64,000 nt of DNA from Elusimicrobiota bacterium (GTDB lineage Bacteria; Elusimicrobiota; Elusimicrobia; UBA1565; UBA9628): contig JACRDT010000013.1 of the NCBI GenBank assembly GCA_016212795.1, positions 1-64,000 of the forward strand, read 5' to 3'. The notes under the pieces were generated by a model that made no database searches, was not told the DNA's origin, and saw only the letters and a program-made list of their open reading frames with translations. Positions 32,518 to 41,306 of this stretch are shown here, one piece after another. The number at the start of each line of letters is the position of its first letter. The stretch's first letter is position 1. The position numbers were made by a program, and so were the translations under genes.

Positions 32518-33626
32518 TGGACCTGGGGAGCGCGGGGGCGGTGGCCTCCAAGGAGGTCCGGCACATCCTGCGCGACCCGTTCACCATCGCCTTCGCGCTC
32601 GGCGTGCCGGTCCTGCTGGTCTCCTTCTTCGGGTTCGTCATCGACTTCAACTACCGCGACGTCGCCCTGGTGCTCGAGGACCGCGACAAGAGCAGCTTCT
32701 CGAGGCGCTTCGCCGAGGCGTTCTCCTCCTCCGGTTACTTCCTCCTCAAGCCGCCGACGGCGTCGGCGGCCGTCGCCGCGGACCTCGAGCGGGACCGGGC
32801 CTCCGGGGTCCTGGTCATCGAGCCGGGGTTCGGGAAGAAGGCGGCCTCGGGGCTGGCGGCGGAGGTCCAGGTCCTCGTGGACGGCGCGGACAACTCCAAG
32901 GCGGGCGTGCTCCTCGGCTACCTGGAGACCGTCGCGGCCATCGCGTCTCGCAGGCTCTACGGCAGGGGTCCCCCCCCGCTGCCCGAGACCAGGACGCGTT
33001 TCCTGTTCAACCCCGAGCTCAACAGCAGATGGTTCGTGGTCCCGGGGCTGACCGCCGTGATCATCGGGCTGCTCTCCGTGCTCCTGACCGCCCTGACGGT
33101 CGCCCGCGAGTGGGAGAACGGCTCCATGGAGCTGCTCCTCTCCACGCCGGTCCGGCCCATCGAGATCGTCCTGGGCAAGATGGCGCCCTACGTGGCGCTG
33201 GCCTTGGGCGCCATGGCCACGGTCTGGATCCTCGCCCGGGTCGTGTTCGGCCTGCCCTTCGCGGGCAGCCGCCTGCTCTACGTCGCCTCCTGCCTCGTCT
33301 TCATCGTGACCTCGCTGAGCCAGGGGCTGCTCATCTCGGTGCTCACCCGGCAGCAGCAGATCGCCATGCAGTTCTCCATCATGTCGTCGCTCCTTCCGTC
33401 CATGCTCCTCTCGGGCTTCATCTTCCCCATCGAGAGCATGCCGGCGTTCTTCCACTACTTCACGGCCATCCTGCCCGTGCGGTGGTTCATGGTGGTCAGC
33501 CGCGGCATCTTCCTGAAGGGCGCGGGCCCCGTCGAGCTGGCCGGCCCCCTGGCGGCGATGGTCCTGCTGGCGGCGGCGATGGTCGCCCTGGCCAACGGCA
33601 ACTTCAAGAAGGACCTGGAGCCATGA
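32514..33626 (+). CDS. ABC-2 type permease, YbhS-like
   Basis: The 370-aa product has one N-terminal membrane helix, a large extracytoplasmic domain (about 45-170) and a C-terminal block of five membrane segments, the layout of ABC-2 (YbhS/YhhJ) permeases. TVAREWENGSMELLLSTPVRP is the typical conserved cytoplasmic loop before the last helices. It partners the next gene product and the fused ATPase to form the exporter. ATGA overlaps at both ends show tight translational coupling. The substrate could be a drug, cation or lipid, but is not visible from sequence. Confidence 0.9.
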   Translation: MMDLGSAGAVASKEVRHILRDPFTIAFALGVPVLLVSFFGFVIDFNYRDVALVLEDRDKSSFSRRFAEAFSSSGYFLLKPPTASAAVAADLERDRASGVLVIEPGFGKKAASGLAAEVQVLVDGADNSKAGVLLGYLETVAAIASRRLYGRGPPPLPETRTRFLFNPELNSRWFVVPGLTAVIIGLLSVLLTALTVAREWENGSMELLLSTPVRPIEIVLGKMAPYVALALGAMATVWILARVVFGLPFAGSRLLYVASCLVFIVTSLSQGLLISVLTRQQQIAMQFSIMSSLLPSMLLSGFIFPIESMPAFFHYFTAILPVRWFMVVSRGIFLKGAGPVELAGPLAAMVLLAAAMVALANGNFKKDLEP

Positions 33627-34735
33627 ACCTGACCATCAAGGGCTTCATCGTCAAGGAGCTGACCCAGGCCCTCCGGGACCCCAGGATGAAGGCCCTGGTC
33701 TTCGGGGTGCCGGTCATCCAGACCCTCCTGTTCGGGTTCGCCGTGACCGTCGAGGTCAGGAACATCCGCCTGGCCCTCGTGGCCGGCCCCGGCGACGCGG
33801 CGAGCCGCCGCGTCCTCGAGCGCTGCTACGCCTCCGGCTGGTTCATCCCCGGCCGGGCAGACCCGGCCGACCCGGTCGAGTCCGTGAGCTCGGGCCAGGC
33901 CGAGGCCGTGCTCGTCGCCCCTCCCGGGGGGCTCTCCAAGGCCCTGGGCAGGGGGGAGGCGCGCCTCCAGCTCCTCATCGACGCCACCAACGCGGTGCGG
34001 GCCCAGCAGGTGGAGCGCTACGTCCGCGCCGTGGCCGGCCGGGCGCTGCGGGAGCCTGGGAACAGCCAGGCCCCTGGGGGCCGGGCCGCCGCGGGCGTCA
34101 GCCTCGACACGCGGCTCCTCTACAACCCCACCATGGAATCCTCGGTGTTCATGGTCCCCGGGGTGATGTGCATGATCCTGAGCGTCGTCACCGTGATCCT
34201 GACCAGCATGTCTTTGGTCAAGGAGAAGGACCTCGGCACGTTCGAGACCCTCATCTCGGCGCCGGTCGCGGACTGGGAGATCCTCCTGGGCAAGACCCTG
34301 CCCTACATGATGATCGCGATGGTGGACCTGACGATCGTGCTGACCGTGGCGGTCTTCGCCTTCCACGTCCCCCTGCGGGGGCACGTCTGGCAGATCTTCC
34401 TCGGGGGAGGGGTGTTCGTGTGCACGACCTGCGCGGTCGGCACCTTGGTCTCGACCGTCGCCAGGACGCAGCAGCAGGCCATGATGGGCGGGTTCCTGTT
34501 CGTGTTCCCGGCCATCCTCATGTCGGGGATCATGTTCCCGGTCGAGAACATCCCGGCGCTCCCCCGCCTGCTCGCCTACCTCGACCCCCTGAAGTACTTC
34601 GTGAGCGTCCTGCGCAACGTGATGCTCAAGGGCGGCGAGCCCCACGTCTACTGGGGCAACCTGGCCGCCATGACGGGGATCGCGGCCGTGACGGTGACCC
34701 TCGCTTTCGCGCGCCTGCGCTCCAAGCTCGATTGA
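33623..34735 (+). CDS. ABC-2 type permease, YbhR-like
   Basis: The 370-aa product has the same length and layout as the preceding permease: an N-terminal helix, an extracytoplasmic domain, then five helices with the loop VKEKDLGTFETLISAPVADW. The two form a heterodimer in the YbhGFSR-type pump. A partial type 1 repeat (about 34066-34103, encoding QAPGGRAAAGVSL) lies in the extracytoplasmic domain just before the helices. It ends the operon; a new promoter follows at 34758. Confidence 0.9.
   Translation: MNLTIKGFIVKELTQALRDPRMKALVFGVPVIQTLLFGFAVTVEVRNIRLALVAGPGDAASRRVLERCYASGWFIPGRADPADPVESVSSGQAEAVLVAPPGGLSKALGRGEARLQLLIDATNAVRAQQVERYVRAVAGRALREPGNSQAPGGRAAAGVSLDTRLLYNPTMESSVFMVPGVMCMILSVVTVILTSMSLVKEKDLGTFETLISAPVADWEILLGKTLPYMMIAMVDLTIVLTVAVFAFHVPLRGHVWQIFLGGGVFVCTTCAVGTLVSTVARTQQQAMMGGFLFVFPAILMSGIMFPVENIPALPRLLAYLDPLKYFVSVLRNVMLKGGEPHVYWGNLAAMTGIAAVTVTLAFARLRSKLD
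34066..34103 (+). repeat. partial type 1 coding repeat in YbhR-like gene
   Basis: The 38-bp stretch keeps the CCAGGCCCCTGGGGGCC core and a GCGGGCG part but lacks the second half of the full repeat. It may be an eroded copy. Confidence 0.5.
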
Positions 34736-34757
34736 CGGCGGGCTGCTGTCGGGCTGC

Positions 34758-34786
34758 TTGACAGAGCGTGTCCCCAATGTTAGATT
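34758..34786 (+). promoter_or_regulatory. promoter for the leader ORF and radical SAM gene
   Basis: TTGACA (34758-34763), 17 bp, TAGATT (34781-34786), then 6 nt to an ATG at 34793. The transcript would start at that ATG. Confidence 0.6.
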
Positions 34787-34792
34787 CCCGCC

Positions 34793-34903
34793 ATGGCATG
34801 TCACTGCCCAGGTCGCCTCCCCAGCGCGGAAGACAAGAGCGCCTGCGGCGCTCATCCCCCTCGCTACTCACCTCCCCGCGGGGGAGGTGAGTGGTTGCCA
34901 TGA
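34793..34903 (+). CDS. 36-aa leader ORF coupled to the radical SAM gene
   Basis: The ORF starts at the predicted transcription start and encodes a 36-residue peptide, MACHCPGRL at the start and GGGEWLP at the end. Its TGA stop (34901-34903) overlaps the ATG of the radical SAM gene (34900) as ATGA. The last third contains a 12-bp hairpin that hides the GGAGGTGA ribosome site of the next gene. A ribosome translating the leader would open the hairpin. The peptide itself looks non-conserved; it may act only in cis. A similar short coupled ORF precedes the kinase gene at 41386. Confidence 0.5.
   Translation: MACHCPGRLPSAEDKSACGAHPPRYSPPRGGGEWLP
34866..34892 (+). promoter_or_regulatory. ribosome-site-sequestering hairpin (copy 2 of 3)
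   Basis: ACTCACCTCCCC (34866-34877), GCG, then its exact complement GGGGAGGTGAGT (34881-34892) form a 12-bp stem. The right arm contains GGAGGTGA, a full match to the 16S anti-Shine-Dalgarno, 9 nt before the ATG at 34900. The left arm mimics the anti-Shine-Dalgarno itself. Confidence 0.7.
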
Positions 34904-36339
34904 CGGACATCGTCCTGGTCAGCACGCGCTCCTCCTTCCAGGGCCGGCTCGGCACCCACATGTTCGACATCGTCCTGCCCCCCCTGGGCCTGGCCTATCT
35001 CGGCGCAGTCCTGGAGAAGGCGGGGCGCTCGGTGGGCATCCTCGACGCCTTCGCGCAAGGCATCGACGACGAGGCCCTGGTGGAGCGCCTGGCCGGGGGC
35101 TCGAGGATCGTCGGCTTCTACTGCAACACCGAGAACGTCCGCTCGATCGGGCGCATCGCCGGGCGCCTCAAGGCCTGCCAGGACCCGCCCCTCGTCATCC
35201 TGGGCGGCCCCCACGCCTCCGCCCTGCCGGAGGAGACCATGGCGGCGATCCCCGCCGTGGACGCCGTGGTGTTCGGCGAGGGCGAGGCCACGGCCTGCGA
35301 GCTCGTCGACCGCCTGCTCCAGGGACGCTCCCTCCGGGACGTCCGCGGCGCGGCGTTCCGGGAGGACGGCCGCGTGGTCAAGAACCCGCCGAGGGAGCTG
35401 ATCCAGGACCTGGACGCCCTGCCGATGCCCGCCTGGCACCTGCTCCCCATGGACAAGTACCGCTCCTTCGTCGAGGCCCGCGGCCGCAGGGTGATGCACC
35501 TCATGACCTCCCGCGGGTGCTTCAGCGACTGCCACTTCTGCCAGTCCACCAAGCTCTGGGGCTCCAAGGTCCGCTACCACTCCCCTGAGCGCGTGCTGCG
35601 GGAGGTCGACCTCCTGCGGCGGGAGCACGGCATCGAGTTCATCCAGTTCTCGGACGACATCTTCACCCACGACCCCCGCCGGGTCAAGGTCCTCTCGCGG
35701 GCCCTGCGGGAGCGCCGGATCGCCTGGACCTGCACGACCCGCATCGACCTGCTCGACGACGGGGTCGTCGCCGACCTCAAGGCGGGCGGCGCGGACTTCA
35801 TCTCCATCGGCATCGAGACCGTGAACACCCGGCTCCTCCAGACCATCAACAAGCACATGACCAGGGAGAAGGTCCTGGCCGCCCTGGAGCTCTGCCGGCG
35901 GCGCGGCCTGAAGGTGGAGGGGCTGTTCATCCTGGGCCTGCCCACCGAGACCAGGGAGGAGGCGCTGGAGACCCTGGAGTTCGCCGGCGCATGGCCGTTC
36001 CACCTCGTGATCTACTCGTTCTTCACGGCGTACCCCGGCACCAACTACTGGGCCATGCTGAAGGATTCTCCCCACCTGGACAAGGACTTCTCCAGGTACT
36101 CCCTGGCGACCGGCATCACCTACGTGGAGCCTCCCCGCACGGCCCGGGAGATCGAGGCCCTCATGACGAAAGGCTACCTCGACTTCTACCTCAGGCCCCG
36201 CAACGCCCTGACCCTGCTCGGGCTGGTCCTGAGGAACCCCGGCCAGCTCCTTTCGAGCGCCCGGGGATTCCTCTCGGTCCTGGCCAACCTGCTGAGAAGC
36301 CGAAGCCGGTCCTGTGGACCGAGGGCCGGCCGCCCATGA
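34900..36339 (+). CDS. B12-binding-domain radical SAM enzyme
   Basis: The 479-aa product has an N-terminal cobalamin-binding-like Rossmann region (LVILGGPHASALPEE, AVVFGEGE) followed by a radical SAM domain. The cluster motif is SRGCFSDCHFC with Cys207, Cys211 and Cys214. Related enzymes (the BchE/P-methylase class) methylate or rearrange lipids, hopanoids or natural products. The substrate is not predictable here. The last 40 residues are basic and helical. ATG at 34900 is preferred to the GTG at 34891 because it overlaps the leader ORF stop and sits 9 nt after the ribosome site. Its stop overlaps the next start (ATGA), linking it to the spermidine-synthase-like membrane protein. Confidence 0.88.
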   Translation: MTDIVLVSTRSSFQGRLGTHMFDIVLPPLGLAYLGAVLEKAGRSVGILDAFAQGIDDEALVERLAGGSRIVGFYCNTENVRSIGRIAGRLKACQDPPLVILGGPHASALPEETMAAIPAVDAVVFGEGEATACELVDRLLQGRSLRDVRGAAFREDGRVVKNPPRELIQDLDALPMPAWHLLPMDKYRSFVEARGRRVMHLMTSRGCFSDCHFCQSTKLWGSKVRYHSPERVLREVDLLRREHGIEFIQFSDDIFTHDPRRVKVLSRALRERRIAWTCTTRIDLLDDGVVADLKAGGADFISIGIETVNTRLLQTINKHMTREKVLAALELCRRRGLKVEGLFILGLPTETREEALETLEFAGAWPFHLVIYSFFTAYPGTNYWAMLKDSPHLDKDFSRYSLATGITYVEPPRTAREIEALMTKGYLDFYLRPRNALTLLGLVLRNPGQLLSSARGFLSVLANLLRSRSRSCGPRAGRP

Positions 36340-38552
36340 GCGGCGCCTTCCCCGCCGGCCGCCGGACGGCCTGGACCAAGGAGGCCAGGTCGTCGCAGGC
36401 GCAGGCCGTCCTCCTCCCGCCGAAGACGGCCTGGCTCCTCGCCTTGGCCTCGTGCCTCGTCCTCTTCCAGGAGCTGGCCCTCATCCGCTGGATGGGCACC
36501 CAGGTGCGGGTCCTCGACTACTTCCCCAACATCATCCTGTTGGGCTCCTTCCTGGGGCTGGGGCTCGGCAGCCTGTGGGCCCGGCAGCCGTCGAAGCTCT
36601 GGGCCTGGCCGGTCCTCTTGGCCGCGCTCGTGGTCGCGACGGGCGGCCTGGGCCGGGTGGTCTTCACGCAGAACGGCATGTCGGAGTACATCTTCCTCCT
36701 TTATTACGACCTGCCCCCCGCGAGCCCGGTGGTGGGCAACGTGTGGAGCCCCATCGTGGCGAGCTTCGTCTTGTCCGCCGCGAGCTTCGTCCCCCTCGGG
36801 CAATACGTGGCCCGGCGGCTCGGCGAGTTCCAGGAGGCCGGCCGGCCGCTGGTCGGCTACCTGTGGGACATCGCGGGCGCCATGGCCGGCGTGGCGGGCT
36901 TCACCACGCTCTCCTGGACGGGCTGGCCTCCGGCGGTGTGGTTCTCGATCGTCGTCGCGGCGGGGCTCGTCCTGCATGAGACCCGCCGCGCGCGGCGGTG
37001 GCACGCGGCGCTGGGGGCCGCCGTCATCGCGGCCGTGATGCTCTTCGAGCGCGCCGAGATCTATTCACCCTACTACGCGCTGCGCGTCAACCCGTTCCCC
37101 GAAGCGGCCTCGTTCGCCGTCCTGGCCAACGGCGGCCTCTTCCAACTCGCCTTCCCGGTGCGCCGGGGAGACCAGCCCAAGGCCGACCACCACCGCAAGA
37201 GCCGGGACGGCTACCACCTCCCCTACCGCCTCCTGCGCCAGCCCCCCCGGCGGGCCCTGGTCCTGGGCGCGGGCACCGGCAACGACGTGGCCGTGCTCCT
37301 GGACGAGGGGGCGCGCCACGTCGACGCGGTGGAGATCGACCCGGCGATCCTGCGGCTCGGCCGCTGGCACCCGGACGCCCCGTACGCCTCGGAGCGCGTG
37401 ACCGTCTTCAACACGGACGCCCGGTCCTTCCTGAACGGGACGCGGGAGCGCTACGACCTCATCATCTTCGGCACCCTGGACTCCCTGACGCGGCTCTCCG
37501 CCAAATCCAACGTGCGGCTCGACAACTTCGTCTACACCGAGGAGTCCCTGGCCGCGGCCAGGAGCCGCCTGACGCCCGACGGCGGGCTCGCCATGTACTT
37601 CCGGGTCCCGGACTCGTTCATCGGGGAGAAGCTCGAGGGCCTGGTGGCCAAGGCCTTCGGCCGCCCGCCCCTCGTCAACCGGGACGACTACGGGCTCTTC
37701 AACCTCATGTGCCTGGCCGGCCCGGCCTTCGAGCCGCCGGACCCCTCGCCGGCGGACGCCGAGCTCGCCCGCCGCCGGATGGAATCCTTGGCGAAGCAGC
37801 GCCTGCCCACGGACGATTGGCCTTACCTTTACCTGCGCGGGGCGAGCATGAGCCCGTTCTATCTCGGCATGCTGGCCGCCTTGGCCGGCCTGGCCTTCGC
37901 GGGGGTGCTGGTCTTCGCGGGCGGCCCCAGGCGGCTCCTGTCCTCGGTGGGGCCCATGGAGGCCATCCTGTTCCTCTTCGGGCTGGGGTTCCTGCTGCTC
38001 GAGACCCGGGCCGTGACCCTGCTGTGCCTGCTGTGGGGCGCGACGTGGATCACCAGCGCGGCGGTGTTCGGGTCCATCCTGCTCATGGTGTTCCTGTCCA
38101 CGCTGGCCTGCGTCAGGCGCCCCGCCTCCCGGCCCGCCAACGCCCTTCCTGAAGGGCGTGGAGCCCCCCAAGCGGGCTCCGCGCGGGACGCTCGGCCTCC
38201 GTCCTTGACCGCGCCCTGGACCGTGAGCGCCGCGGGGCTGGCCCTCGCCCTGCTGGCGTCGGCCTTCGTGCCCGTCAGCCGCTGGACCCAGAGCGGCCTG
38301 GCGTCCAAGGCGCTGCTCTCGCTGCTCGTGGCGGGCGGCCCCGTCTTCTTCGCGGGGCTGGCCTTCGCCTGGTTCTTCGAGCGCCACCCTGCCAGCCCCC
38401 GGGCCTTCGCCTGGAACCTGCTCGGCGCGGTCATGGGCGGGCTCATCGAGTTCTCGTCCATGTCCCTGGGCCTGCGGGCGCCCGTGGCGGTCGCGGCCGC
38501 GGCCTACGCCGCGGCCTTCTGCGTCTTCCTGAGGACCAGAAAGGCGCGTTAG
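36336..38552 (+). CDS. membrane-bound spermidine synthase-like protein
   Basis: The 738-aa product has N-terminal membrane segments, a central soluble domain and a second membrane block. The central domain (about residues 300-480) has a SAM-type nucleotide fold: RRALVLGAGTGNDVAVLLDEG, VDAVEIDPAIL, TDARSFL and YDLIIFGTLDS. This is the spermidine synthase-like aminopropyl- or methyltransferase type often found fused to membrane helices. The true substrate is unknown. Residues 11-33 come from a type 1 repeat read in a third reading frame. Two small hairpins (38141-38180) encode the loop NALPEGRGAPQAGSARD between helices. The start overlaps the radical SAM stop, and its end overlaps the convergent gene by 4 bp. 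Confidence 0.82.
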   Translation: MSGAFPAGRRTAWTKEARSSQAQAVLLPPKTAWLLALASCLVLFQELALIRWMGTQVRVLDYFPNIILLGSFLGLGLGSLWARQPSKLWAWPVLLAALVVATGGLGRVVFTQNGMSEYIFLLYYDLPPASPVVGNVWSPIVASFVLSAASFVPLGQYVARRLGEFQEAGRPLVGYLWDIAGAMAGVAGFTTLSWTGWPPAVWFSIVVAAGLVLHETRRARRWHAALGAAVIAAVMLFERAEIYSPYYALRVNPFPEAASFAVLANGGLFQLAFPVRRGDQPKADHHRKSRDGYHLPYRLLRQPPRRALVLGAGTGNDVAVLLDEGARHVDAVEIDPAILRLGRWHPDAPYASERVTVFNTDARSFLNGTRERYDLIIFGTLDSLTRLSAKSNVRLDNFVYTEESLAAARSRLTPDGGLAMYFRVPDSFIGEKLEGLVAKAFGRPPLVNRDDYGLFNLMCLAGPAFEPPDPSPADAELARRRMESLAKQRLPTDDWPYLYLRGASMSPFYLGMLAALAGLAFAGVLVFAGGPRRLLSSVGPMEAILFLFGLGFLLLETRAVTLLCLLWGATWITSAAVFGSILLMVFLSTLACVRRPASRPANALPEGRGAPQAGSARDARPPSLTAPWTVSAAGLALALLASAFVPVSRWTQSGLASKALLSLLVAGGPVFFAGLAFAWFFERHPASPRAFAWNLLGAVMGGLIEFSSMSLGLRAPVAVAAAAYAAAFCVFLRTRKAR
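36368..36435 (+). repeat. type 1 coding palindromic repeat in an alternative frame
   Basis: The DNA matches the other type 1 copies but is read in a different frame, giving [20 protein letters not shown] near the protein N-terminus. Confidence 0.75.
38141..38180 (+). repeat. double hairpin inserted in coding sequence
   Basis: CGCCCTTCCTGAAGGGCG (38141-38158) and a GGAGCCC/GGGCTCC hairpin (38160-38180) sit side by side and encode a hydrophilic loop. They look like a third type of palindromic insertion. Confidence 0.5.
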
Positions 38553-40534
38553 GGACGGGCTCGGCCCGGCTTGCGCTTCGCGTCAGGGGGCCGGCGGGTC
38601 TGGCGCTTCCCGGCTCCCTTGTCCGCGGCGTGCCTCCTGAGGATATCCTTCGCCCGCGCCACCTCGGGGCCGCCGGGAGCCAGGAACAGGACGTTGACGG
38701 CCTCCTCCACGGCCTCCGTCGGGTCGCCCGCGGCGTCGGCCCGAGAGGCCTTCCCCAAAAAGGACCTGACCTTCGAGGCCTGGACCTCCGCCAGTTTGCG
38801 CTTGAGGCTCTCCACGGCCTCGTCGACGGCCGCCTGCTTGACGGCCTCGTCGGATTCCAAATCCTGGGAGCCCGCCTCGATCCCGACGGCGCCGTCGGGG
38901 TTCTGGGACTCGCCCCGCGACCTCGCGTGGCTCATGAGCCGGTCGGCTGACACCTTCTGCTCCCCGCCCACGACGTCGGCCAGCGCGAACATCACGGTCA
39001 GGGACGCCACCTTGGTCACGACCCATCGCCTTGTGCGCGTCGTCGCCAGCTGGTCCTGGGAGATGAATTCCGGCGGAGCAGGGACCGCCGGAGTTGGGGG
39101 GGCCGCACTGGCCGGCGTCGCCTCCTGCGTCTTCTCAGCCGTCTTCTCCGCCTTCGAGCCCAGCACCATCCCCACGATGCCCCCGAGGATCTTGCCGCCC
39201 CATCCGCCCGCCTTCTTCTCCACCGCCCCGCCCGCCTGGTCCGCCAGGGCGTTCTGGACCGCCTTCTTGTCGCCGCCGCTGCTCACCAAGGACTCGGCCG
39301 CGGACCCTAACAGCTTCCCGCCGAATCCCCCCACATTCCTGGCGACCGCTTCGCCGGCCTTCCTCCCGGCGAACTCGCGCGCCTCCGCCGTCATCGCATC
39401 TTCGACGTCCGCTCCAGGTCCGCCCCCCCCGACCGGGCTCGCCGGCGCGCTTTGGCGCAGGCGCTCAGCCTCGAGCCATTCGTCGTACTTCGGGTTGCGG
39501 ACCTGGATCTGACGGCCGGTGGCGGCGGTCGCCTCTTCGTCGGTGACGCCCTCTTGCCGCTCGATGCCGAAACCCACGATGTCCCCCGCGACGATCACCT
39601 CCGCCCCCGCGTTCTTCAGGAGTTGAGCCGCCCCCGCCGCGTCGGAAGCCTCCCTGAAGCTGGGCCTGCGCTCCCCCACCGTTCCCTCGGCCTCGGACCG
39701 CGTCAGGACTCTCAACCCCGCGGTCTTCTTGAGCTTCAGGATCAGGCTCTCGGCCAGGCTCACCCCGAGCCCGAGCTGGTCCGTGAGGTCCTTGAAGTCG
39801 AAGACGGCGACCCTGAGCGAGGCTCGCTCCCAGAGTTCCAGCTTGAGACGGGCCATGCGGTCCGCCGAGTCGGCGTAGGGCGCCTGCATCTGGAAGTAGG
39901 CGAAGTAGGCGTTGCCGATCTTGCCGCTGGTCTCGAATCCGCGCGCCCCATCGTATCGCTCCCTGACCCCGGCCAGCGCCGCGCTCCGCTGCGCCGCGTT
40001 GAGCGCGCTGAAGCGGGGGTCCGCGGCGAGGGCCTTGTTGAATTCTGCGTCAGCCTTGCCGAAGTCCGGGGCGACGTCGGCGGGGGGAGCGATGGCCGCG
40101 TCGGGAGCTTGCCGAGGCGCCTCCATCCTCCCGGCGGCGGCCGGGGCGCGGCTCGCGCCCGCCCGCCATCGCATCACGCCCCACGCAGCGGCGGTCGCGA
40201 GCAGGCAGAGCGCCAAGCTCTTCCAGCGACGCGGCGCCGCCCGCCGGGCGGCGGGGCGGGCGACCAGGCTGTCCGCCAAGGCCCGGCCGGCGTCGGAAGG
40301 TCTCGACGCCGCCGGCGACGCCTGGGTCGACGGCCGAGGCGCCCTCGACGCCGTGGAGCGCGGGGGCCGGATGAAGAGGACCCGAAGCTCGTCGAACTCC
40401 CCGGCCGGCAGCCAGGCCTGCGTCCCCTCTCGGCAGATCAGGGTCTTGGGGCCGAAGTCGTCGGCCCTCTTGAGCCCGGCCAGGTCATAGGGGCCCAGCG
40501 CCTGCTTGCCGTCGAACACCCAGAACCTGCTCAT
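38549..40534 (-). CDS. GYF_2 / CsgG-like domain protein
   Basis: The 661-aa product starts with a GYF_2-like domain (RFWVFDGKQALGPYDLAGLK ... TQAWLPAGEFDEL, residues 2-50). A Pro/Ala-rich segment and one membrane helix (about 95-115) follow. The next region (about 195-290) contains LRVAVFDFKDLTD and LILKLKKTAGLRVLTRSEAE, the style of CsgG-like curli-export/lipoprotein domains. The rest has coiled and Gly-rich segments and a basic tail. It is probably a membrane-anchored envelope protein; function unknown. The start at 40534 is supported by TTGACA-17-CACAAT ending 7 nt before ATG. An in-frame ATG at 40543 overlaps that -10 and is less likely. Confidence 0.72.
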   Translation of the reverse strand: MSRFWVFDGKQALGPYDLAGLKRADDFGPKTLICREGTQAWLPAGEFDELRVLFIRPPRSTASRAPRPSTQASPAASRPSDAGRALADSLVARPAARRAAPRRWKSLALCLLATAAAWGVMRWRAGASRAPAAAGRMEAPRQAPDAAIAPPADVAPDFGKADAEFNKALAADPRFSALNAAQRSAALAGVRERYDGARGFETSGKIGNAYFAYFQMQAPYADSADRMARLKLELWERASLRVAVFDFKDLTDQLGLGVSLAESLILKLKKTAGLRVLTRSEAEGTVGERRPSFREASDAAGAAQLLKNAGAEVIVAGDIVGFGIERQEGVTDEEATAATGRQIQVRNPKYDEWLEAERLRQSAPASPVGGGGPGADVEDAMTAEAREFAGRKAGEAVARNVGGFGGKLLGSAAESLVSSGGDKKAVQNALADQAGGAVEKKAGGWGGKILGGIVGMVLGSKAEKTAEKTQEATPASAAPPTPAVPAPPEFISQDQLATTRTRRWVVTKVASLTVMFALADVVGGEQKVSADRLMSHARSRGESQNPDGAVGIEAGSQDLESDEAVKQAAVDEAVESLKRKLAEVQASKVRSFLGKASRADAAGDPTEAVEEAVNVLFLAPGGPEVARAKDILRRHAADKGAGKRQTRRPPDAKRKPGRARP

Positions 40535-40541
40535 CACAACC

Positions 40542-40570
40542 ATTGTGCATCCCCGAGACCATGCTGTCAA
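40542..40570 (-). promoter_or_regulatory. leaderless promoter of the GYF_2 gene
   Basis: The minus strand has TTGACA (complement of 40565-40570), a 17-bp spacer and CACAAT (complement of 40542-40547), ending 7 nt before the ATG at 40534. Confidence 0.65.
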
Positions 40571-40610
40571 CCGGCGGACCCCTTCCCGGCGCGCCGCGAC
40601 AACGTGGGTC

Positions 40611-40657
40611 TTGACAAAGTGTCCTATACACACTATACTAGTGTATATGAGACACTT
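40611..40657 (+). promoter_or_regulatory. leaderless promoter inside a nested palindrome, NAD/phospho-signalling operon
   Basis: TTGACA (40611-40616), 17 bp, TATACT (40634-40639), then 7 nt to the ATG at 40647 form a consensus promoter. Around the -10, TATACAC (40625-40631) mirrors GTGTATA (40641-40647). Outside these, AAGTGTC (40617-40623) mirrors GACACTT (40651-40657). The whole palindrome covers spacer, -10 and start codon and should act as a DNA operator because most of it is upstream of the transcript. The operon encodes a NrtR-type repressor candidate as its last gene. Confidence 0.75.
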
Positions 40658-41306
40658 ACTGGCGGCGGGCTCAGCCACGGGGCGCGACCACGCGCTCTCC
40701 GAGCGCCCCAACCAGGACGCCTGGTGCGCGCTCCAGGGGGACTGGGGAGCGGTGGCCGTGGTCTGCGACGGCTGCGGCAGCGAGCCCCACAGCGGCGTCG
40801 GGGCGCGCCTGGGCGCCGTCATGGCAGCGAACCTGGCGGCCCGCCAGCTCGAAGCCGCCGGGACCCTGGACCTCGAGCGCCTCAGGGCCGAGATGCTCTC
40901 GCGCCTGGCCCTGGTGGCCCAGACGGCGTGCGTCGGGGTCCGCGAGCACCTCCTCTTCACCATCGTGGGCGCCGCGGCCCGGGACGGGCGGGCCACGGTG
41001 TTCGCCTGCGGCGACGGGGTCGTGGCCGTGGACGGGAGCGTCAAGCTCCTCGGCCCGTTCCCGGGCAACCAGCCCCCCTACCTGGCCTACGCTTTGGAAG
41101 ACCCCCGCGTCGGGTTCGAGCGCCTCCACGAGGGGCCGGCGGCCTGCGTGCTGGTCGGCACCGACGGCGCCGCCGAGGCCGAGCTGGCCCCTTTCTGGAG
41201 CGACGAGCGCCACCTCTCGAACCCCGACCTGGTCCGCCGCGGCCTCAAGCTCCAGCGTTTGGCGGACGACGCCACCGTGGCCCTGATCATAAGGAAGGAA
41301 CCATGA
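40647..41306 (+). CDS. PP2C-type protein phosphatase
   Basis: The 219-aa product is a compact PP2C-like Ser/Thr phosphatase. It has NQDAWCAL near the start (usual NQD motif), AVAVVCDGCGSEPHSGVGA (the DG metal-binding motif), VFACGDGVVAVDG, VGTDGAAE and a final DDATVALI motif. These Asp residues bind two metal ions. It should remove phosphates placed by the kinase encoded next. In TerY-P triads a PP2C, a kinase with zinc ribbon and a vWA protein occur together, as here. The ATG coincides with the predicted transcription start. A short coupled ORF separates it from the kinase. Confidence 0.88.
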   Translation: MRHLLAAGSATGRDHALSERPNQDAWCALQGDWGAVAVVCDGCGSEPHSGVGARLGAVMAANLAARQLEAAGTLDLERLRAEMLSRLALVAQTACVGVREHLLFTIVGAAARDGRATVFACGDGVVAVDGSVKLLGPFPGNQPPYLAYALEDPRVGFERLHEGPAACVLVGTDGAAEAELAPFWSDERHLSNPDLVRRGLKLQRLADDATVALIIRKEP

